From Deltaproteobacteria bacterium (GTDB taxonomy: Bacteria > Desulfobacterota > Binatia > UBA9968): a stretch of DNA of 9,037 bases. Of this stretch, positions 5,140 through 9,037 are shown one piece after another. Position numbers and translations under genes: made by a program. The notes beneath the pieces are model-generated. The model ran no database searches. It saw nothing but the letters and a program-made list of their open reading frames with translations, and was not told the DNA's origin. Within the stretch, counting starts at the first letter, position 1, and every line of letters begins with the position of its first letter. The stretch lies in NCBI GenBank assembly GCA_016183075.1, contig JACPFH010000299.1, positions 2,197 through 11,233 on the forward strand. The letters run 5' to 3'.

Positions 5140-7653
5140 ATGCCAGACCGGGTGCGAAGACTCTTTACCGAAAGGTCTGATAGGATCACGTTCGTCCTCG
5201 CAGTCTCCGCATCGTTTGGCTTTCTGCCCCTGCTCTTTCCACTGGTCACCGCGGGGCGCTACCTGCCCAAGCTTCCCTGGTTGGTACCGACCATCGAGGC
5301 CTTCTGCCTCGGCGGCAGCTTCAGCATAGCCTTGCTGTGCCTCGGGAGATACCTCTTCCGCCAGGAGCTTTACGCTTTCTGGCTCGCAGCGTCGTTCTGG
5401 GTATCCTCGCTGGTGAACCTGGCCTACTTGGCGGCGACCCAAGGACTTTTCCCTGCGCTGTCGCAAAGCGCGGCGCCGCTCTTCTATCTTTTATATCTCA
5501 TCCTGCTGGGTCCGTGCCTTTACTTCGTCTTTCCCCACCGGGCGCCTCTAATGAATCACCAGCGGAACTGGCCCATTGCCCTCGCAGGCTCATCGGTCGC
5601 CGGCCTGCTCGCTGTAGCCGGAGTCGTGTATCTCGGCGCCGGCCCGTCCGCCGTAACGTTAGTCGACAGGGCCTCTCCCCTGTCGCAAACCCTTCCCTAC
5701 GCTTATTTCTTCCTTTATGTGGGGGCGGTCGGGGTACATGCGGTGGACTTCAGACAAGAGCCGCAGCCCTTGCGCGGCTATTACCTGGGCTTTCTGATCG
5801 CGTCCCTATGGATCTTCCCCGGAGTCATGCGGTCCAGGCAGATATACGACGCGAGCTGGTACGCCGCGCATTTCGTTCGGTCGTTAGCCTATATCGTCAT
5901 GTATCTCGTACTCATCGCGGAATACCTGGAGCTTTACCGGCAGCAGCGCACAACCCTGAACCGAATGAACATCACGCATCGCCTCAACGCTCTGCTCAGC
6001 GGCACGCTGAACCTGGAGGAACTTTCGCAGACCCTGCGCCGCGAGATCCAAAAGCTCGTCCCCTATGACCGCTTGTCGATCAATCTGGTGCAACCGAACA
6101 GTGGAGAAGTTCGCGTCTACTCCGAAGAATCCCGCCTTCCCTCCCCGGTTATCCTCGGGACCACGGCGCCCACGGAAGGTACCGCGACGGGATGGGTAAT
6201 CGAACATCGCAAAGCCGTCCTCTGTGACGATGTCTTCACCGACGAGCGATTCCCGGTCACCTCCGAACGCTATCGCCGCGTTGGAATCCGCTCTTTCCTG
6301 GTGCTGCCGCTGATCACGAAGCAAAAAGTGCTGGGGGTGCTCAATCTGGCCAGCCTCACTCCGAAGATGTACGGCCCAAAGGACCTGGAGGTTATCACTC
6401 CTTTGGCTGAGATCCTTTCGCTGGCTATCGAGCACACAAACCTATTTGATGAACTGCGGCGGAGGTCGGGCGAGCTTGAGGCTTTGGTCCAAATCAATCG
6501 CCGTATCGCCTCGCTCGTGAACCGAGATGAGCTCCTTCCGCTCATCGCGGAGGCCGCGCGAAGGATGCTCGATGTCAACGGCGCCACGTTCCGCCTTTTC
6601 GAGCACGGCCTGCTGGTCACGGCCGGCCATTCCGGCCCCGGGGATCTGCCCGTGTCGGCCCGCGTCCTCAGGCCGGGACAGAGCATCACCGGAAAAGTGT
6701 TTGTGGAAAATCGCCCGGTTATCATCCGCGACCTGAAGGAGGATCCCACCCTGGTCGAACAGCATCGTGAGGTCCTGCTCGCGGCGGGTTACCGCTCCTT
6801 TCTGGGGGTGCCGCTGCGCGTCGGAGACCGGGCGATCGGCACGATCGCGCTTTTCTCCAAGAAAGAAAGGGAATTTCGTCCCGAGGAGGTCAACCTGATC
6901 ACGGCTTTCGCCGACCAGGCGGCGATCGCGGTGGAAAACGCCAGGCTTTTTGAAGAGCTGGAGAGATCCAACGCGCAGCTCAAAACGGCGAACACTGAAC
7001 TGGAAACCTTCAGTTACTCCGTCTCTCACGACCTTCGGGCGCCGCTCAGAAGCATCGACGGGTTCAGCCTGGCGCTCCTCGAAGACTACGGGGACAGACT
7101 CGATGGTTCGGCTAAAGATTACCTGAATCGACTGCGCGCCGGGAGCCAGCGCATGGGGCAATTGATCGACGATTTGCTGAATCTCTCTCGCGTTTCCAGA
7201 GCCCAGATGCGCCGGGAGCCCGTGAACCTGAGCGCCCTGGCGCAGTCGATTGCAGGCGACCTCAAACAGTGGCAACCTGAGCGGCGGGCGGAGTTCGCGA
7301 TCCAGGATGGACTGACGACCGTCGGGGACGGGCGGCTGCTTCGGGTCGTGTTAGAGAACTTACTTGGAAACGCGTGGAAATTTACGGCGAGTCACGATCG
7401 GGCGCGTATCGAGTTCGGCATGACCGCTGAGAACGGCGGGAACGTCTATTACGTGCGCGACGACGGCGCCGGGTTCGACATGGCCTACTCAGACAAGCTG
7501 TTCGGCGCCTTCCAGCGCCTCCATTCGCCGGCGGAGTTCAAGGGAACGGGGATCGGGCTCGCTACCGTCCAGCGGATTATCCAGCGCCACGGAGGCCGCA
7601 TTTGGGCGGAAGGGGCGGTCGAGAAGGGAGCAACATTTTTTTTCACGCTCTAA
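5140..7653 (+). CDS. Membrane histidine kinase with multi-TM sensor and two GAF domains
   Basis: An 837-residue sensor kinase if started at ATG 5140. Residues about 16-262 hold roughly eight hydrophobic segments (16-36, 47-69, 78-100, 112-131, 144-166, 184-202, 213-230, 241-262), a MASE-like integral membrane sensor with short loops. GAF 1 (about 285-435) and GAF 2 (about 452-603) follow, joined by helical linkers. A HisKA dimerisation helix carries SYSVSHDLRAPLRSIDGF with phosphoacceptor H630. The HATPase domain shows the N box ENLLGNAWKF (739-748), G1 DDGAGFD (774-780) and G2 GTGIGLA (802-808). Start: GAAAGGA at 5121-5127 sits 12 bases before ATG 5140; in-frame ATGs at 5101 and 5119 are alternatives (up to 850 aa). 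Any earlier start would run antisense over the glycosylase gene. The response regulator follows 18 bases later and is the likely partner. The signal is unknown. It is not a phytochrome: no PHY domain or bilin-site motif is seen. Confidence 0.93.
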   Translation: MPDRVRRLFTERSDRITFVLAVSASFGFLPLLFPLVTAGRYLPKLPWLVPTIEAFCLGGSFSIALLCLGRYLFRQELYAFWLAASFWVSSLVNLAYLAATQGLFPALSQSAAPLFYLLYLILLGPCLYFVFPHRAPLMNHQRNWPIALAGSSVAGLLAVAGVVYLGAGPSAVTLVDRASPLSQTLPYAYFFLYVGAVGVHAVDFRQEPQPLRGYYLGFLIASLWIFPGVMRSRQIYDASWYAAHFVRSLAYIVMYLVLIAEYLELYRQQRTTLNRMNITHRLNALLSGTLNLEELSQTLRREIQKLVPYDRLSINLVQPNSGEVRVYSEESRLPSPVILGTTAPTEGTATGWVIEHRKAVLCDDVFTDERFPVTSERYRRVGIRSFLVLPLITKQKVLGVLNLASLTPKMYGPKDLEVITPLAEILSLAIEHTNLFDELRRRSGELEALVQINRRIASLVNRDELLPLIAEAARRMLDVNGATFRLFEHGLLVTAGHSGPGDLPVSARVLRPGQSITGKVFVENRPVIIRDLKEDPTLVEQHREVLLAAGYRSFLGVPLRVGDRAIGTIALFSKKEREFRPEEVNLITAFADQAAIAVENARLFEELERSNAQLKTANTELETFSYSVSHDLRAPLRSIDGFSLALLEDYGDRLDGSAKDYLNRLRAGSQRMGQLIDDLLNLSRVSRAQMRREPVNLSALAQSIAGDLKQWQPERRAEFAIQDGLTTVGDGRLLRVVLENLLGNAWKFTASHDRARIEFGMTAENGGNVYYVRDDGAGFDMAYSDKLFGAFQRLHSPAEFKGTGIGLATVQRIIQRHGGRIWAEGAVEKGATFFFTL

Positions 7654-7659
7654 CCCGAA

Positions 7660-7665
7660 AGGAGG
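7660..7665 (+). promoter_or_regulatory. Ribosome binding site of the response regulator
   Basis: AGGAGG lies six bases before ATG 7672 and only three before the immediately preceding ATG 7669. The spacing favours the second of the two consecutive ATG codons as the start. Confidence 0.75.
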
Positions 7666-7671
7666 GAAATG

Positions 7672-8124
7672 ATGAGCCAGCCAGTCATTTTGTTGGTCGA
7701 GGACAACCCGGATGACGAAGCGTTGACCTTGCGTGCCTTCAAGAAAAACAACATCTCCAATGAGATTGTCGTGGCGCGGGACGGCGCCCAGGCCCTGGAT
7801 TACCTTTTCGGGACCGGCGCGCATGGGGGGCGCGACTTGAGCCTCATGCCGCAACTCGTTTTGCTGGATTTGAAACTGCCGAAGGTGGACGGGCTCGAGG
7901 TTCTGCGGCGGATTCGAAAGGATGAGCGGACGAAAATTCTTCCCGTCGTGATCCTCACTTCCTCCCAAGAGGAGCAAGATGTCGCGAACGGCTACAGCCT
8001 CGGCGCTAACAGCTACATCCGCAAGCCTGTCGATTTTATCCAATTCTCTGAGGCCGTAAAGCAGCTTGGCCTTTACTGGCTCGTCCTCAATGCGCCACCG
8101 CCCATGGGAAGGACTGCATTATGA
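7672..8124 (+). CDS. Single-domain response regulator, Rcp1-like
   Basis: A 150-residue CheY-like receiver without an output domain. It begins MSQPVILLVEDNPDDE, with acidic-pocket residues E10 and D11. The phosphoacceptor is D66 in VLLDLKLPKVDG, the switch Thr is T96 in ILTSS, and K118 in YIRKPVD completes the active site. The extra loop after LDYLFGTG and the tail GLYWLVLNAPPP are hallmarks of the Rcp1 family, first described as partners of cyanobacterial phytochromes and also found next to GAF or PAS kinases in many bacteria. It probably receives phosphate from the upstream kinase and passes it on or acts by protein contact; no DNA-binding part exists. Two consecutive ATGs occur; the second is preferred on ribosome-site spacing. 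The tail ends normally, so the downstream sequence is not needed for a complete domain. Confidence 0.94.
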   Translation: MSQPVILLVEDNPDDEALTLRAFKKNNISNEIVVARDGAQALDYLFGTGAHGGRDLSLMPQLVLLDLKLPKVDGLEVLRRIRKDERTKILPVVILTSSQEEQDVANGYSLGANSYIRKPVDFIQFSEAVKQLGLYWLVLNAPPPMGRTAL

Positions 8125-8187
8125 GCCGCGTGCAGCAGGCGATCCCGCATGCCGTCCGTCACCCCGCTTCTGCGCCTGCGCGACCAA

Positions 8188-8277
8188 GGGGGGCGCGAGC
8201 GAGGCTGCGGACGTCCGATTACAGACGGTACAGATCATGGCAGCAGCCCATCGGCCGCAGCCGAGAGCGCGCTCCCC
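8188..8277 (+). ncRNA. Candidate structured RNA element (long interrupted hairpin)
   Basis: Read as RNA on the plus strand, 8188-8197 (GGGGGGCGCG) pairs with 8268-8277 over ten positions, one a G-U wobble. 8203-8210 (GGCTGCGG) pairs perfectly with 8255-8262. The two stems are separated by a symmetric 5x5 internal loop, AGCGA (8198-8202) facing GAGAG (8263-8267). These can form A-G, G-A, C-G, G-A, A-G pairs, an arrangement typical of sheared tandem G-A motifs; the opposite strand would not have these purine pairs. A further five-base stem, 8215-8219 with 8250-8254 (CCGAT/ATCGG), continues the helix after a bulge and closes a 30-base apical region. I do not recognise a known riboswitch or RNA family, and high GC content raises the chance of fortuitous pairing. 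Confidence 0.3.
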
Positions 8278-8330
8278 GAGGGCGCCAGCCCCGGCAAGTG
8301 CCGGAAGGGTGTCGCTGCCACAGAACCCAT

Positions 8331-8341
8331 GGAGGGTAAGG
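8331..8341 (+). promoter_or_regulatory. Ribosome binding site of the second sensor gene
   Basis: GGAGGGTAAGG contains two Shine-Dalgarno-like cores, GGAGG ten bases and TAAGG four bases before ATG 8346. Together with the hydrophobic N-terminus that follows, this fixes the start of the right-edge gene. Confidence 0.65.
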
Positions 8342-8345
8342 CCAA

Positions 8346-9037
8346 ATGAGAAAATTGAAAGACAATCTGTTGCTCCAGTTTTCCCTCGCCGGCTTCATCG
8401 TGATGGCGGCGCTGGCAGTGGTCCTGGCCGTAATCCTATCAAACAAAATTCAATCGGATGCAGTTGACGCGCTGGCTGAAGAAGCTAAGGGCGCCTCTTC
8501 ACGCCGCCTTCTTCGTGCAATCACCCCAGCGGATCTTGAAGTTCCGATGACCGGAGAGAGATACAACAAGTTCCATGAGTTCGTGCAGCAAAATATCGTT
8601 TCGGACCGAACTGCGCGGATAAAACTGTGGGCAAAGGATGGCACGGTAACTTACTCCAACAACCCCGCCGGCGTCGGGGAAAAATTCCAGGACAACGCGA
8701 GTTTCTTAAAGGGGCTGCGAGGGCAGAAAGCGATCGAGATCAAGCTGCCCAAAGACGTGGAAAGTGTCCACGAAAGACATCTCGGCACCCTGATAGAGGT
8801 CTACACCCCTATCATCTTTCCAGGCACTACTGAGCCGCAAGGCGTCCTCGAGATCTACCAGTATTACCTGCCGACGGCACAACGGATCAATGAGTTGCGT
8901 CGCTGGCTCTTTGGCTGGATAGCTGTAGGATTTGTGGTGTTATATGGGTGCTTGGTGTCCATCGTGTGGCGCGGCTGGAGAACAATCGTCAGGCAGCAAG
9001 ACCAGCTCGAATCCTTCAATGCGCGCCTGGAGAAGCA
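8346..9037 (+). CDS. Membrane sensor protein with periplasmic domain, probable histidine kinase (C-terminus beyond window)
   Basis: An open frame with no stop from ATG 8346 to the right edge, 230 complete codons. The protein starts with a short basic tail (MRKLKDN) and a first membrane helix at about 11-32. A putative periplasmic domain of about 150 residues follows (33-186), then a second membrane helix (188-208), a basic stretch (WRGWRTIVRQQ) and the start of a helical linker (DQLESFNARLEK). The extracytoplasmic part contains RIKLWAKDGTVTYSN and GEKFQDNASFLKGLRG, then paired strands EVYTPIIF and GVLEIYQYY, a pattern like Cache/PDC-type ligand-binding domains. This TM-sensor-TM-coiled-coil layout is that of a transmembrane histidine kinase, or less likely a diguanylate cyclase or chemoreceptor; the deciding C-terminus is outside. 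It is on the same strand as the kinase and regulator upstream and may share the regulator. Confidence 0.85.
   Translation, partial: MRKLKDNLLLQFSLAGFIVMAALAVVLAVILSNKIQSDAVDALAEEAKGASSRRLLRAITPADLEVPMTGERYNKFHEFVQQNIVSDRTARIKLWAKDGTVTYSNNPAGVGEKFQDNASFLKGLRGQKAIEIKLPKDVESVHERHLGTLIEVYTPIIFPGTTEPQGVLEIYQYYLPTAQRINELRRWLFGWIAVGFVVLYGCLVSIVWRGWRTIVRQQDQLESFNARLEK

Larger units (their letters stand above)
8125..8345 (+). other. Gene-poor spacer between response regulator and second sensor gene
   Basis: These 221 bases are very GC-rich, and I see no convincing protein. The frames open here give Arg/Pro/Ala-rich translations without recognisable folds: 8121-8339, 8149-8349 (which is read-through of the regulator frame), and the tail of an 8066-8467 frame. 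One of them, ending at 8349, overlaps the next ATG as ATGA, and another starts as ATGA on the regulator stop. So a small coupled gene cannot be fully excluded. The stretch holds a long potential hairpin at 8188-8277, a small CCGGC-AAGT-GCCGG hairpin at 8291-8304, and the ribosome site of the next gene. It may be a structured 5' leader, an independent RNA, or a decayed remnant. Confidence 0.6.

Noticed and set aside
6442..7275. 277-residue minus-strand open frame
   Set aside because: It lies antisense to the GAF and HisKA domains of the kinase, whose motifs (for example SHDLRAPLR) are unmistakable. No independent evidence supports the minus-strand frame.
5140..7653. Phytochrome or other bilin photoreceptor identity for the kinase
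   Set aside because: The Rcp1-like partner suggested it, but the kinase has a multi-helix membrane N-terminus, no PAS-GAF-PHY arrangement and no conserved chromophore Cys/DIP motif in either GAF domain.
8121..8349. Small genes starting with ATGA on the regulator stop (8121) or ending in ATGA on the next start (8149-8349)
   Set aside because: The overlaps look like translational coupling, but the products are Arg/Pro/Ala-rich without recognisable structure, neither has its own good ribosome site, and the 8149 frame is simply the regulator frame read past its stop. They are not called, though not fully excluded.

Overview
The window holds seven genes in two divergent blocks and looks like the chromosome of a GC-rich, Gram-negative, probably uncultivated bacterium. 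Pointers to this are signal-peptide-bearing NMT1/SsuA-like binding proteins in tandem, a YdiJ-type FAD/Fe-S dehydrogenase, a membrane GAF-GAF histidine kinase, and a palindromic repeat whose core (CTTCGACAAGCTCAGGACG and its inverted, slightly diverged partner) resembles dispersed repeats I associate with environmental genomes such as Binatota or former Deltaproteobacteria. The taxonomic guess is inference only.

Left block, minus strand, read from right to left. A family-5 uracil-DNA glycosylase (4995 to 4297) comes first. A nested palindromic repeat follows (4134-4329), and it also supplies the glycosylase stop codon. Next is a 987-aa FAD-linked oxidase fused to an iron-sulfur/CCG module (4118 to 1155), with a GTG start and a good Shine-Dalgarno. 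Its TAG stop directly abuts the ATG of a periplasmic substrate-binding protein (1154 to 204). Fifty bases on, a second secreted protein, probably also a binding protein, begins and runs off the left edge (153 to <1). The dehydrogenase and binding proteins look like one transcription unit, suggesting capture and membrane-linked oxidation of a 2-hydroxy acid. No permease or ATPase is visible in the window.

Right block, plus strand. A multi-TM, double-GAF histidine kinase (5140-7653) is followed after 18 bases by a stand-alone Rcp1-like response regulator (7672-8124). A 221-base stretch without a convincing gene comes next; it can fold into a long GC-rich hairpin (8188-8277). It leads into a second membrane sensor protein (8346 to beyond the right edge), which is open to the end of the window. 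This is a phosphorelay cluster with at least one complete kinase and a receiver lacking an output domain.

The most notable observations are a near-perfect 36-bp in-frame tandem duplication in the dehydrogenase, immediately before its second cysteine cluster; the nested palindrome that forms the end of the glycosylase gene; and the structured leader-like spacer between the response regulator and the second sensor gene. I do not see a clearly novel multi-gene system here. There is no gene-free stretch longer than 300 bases.
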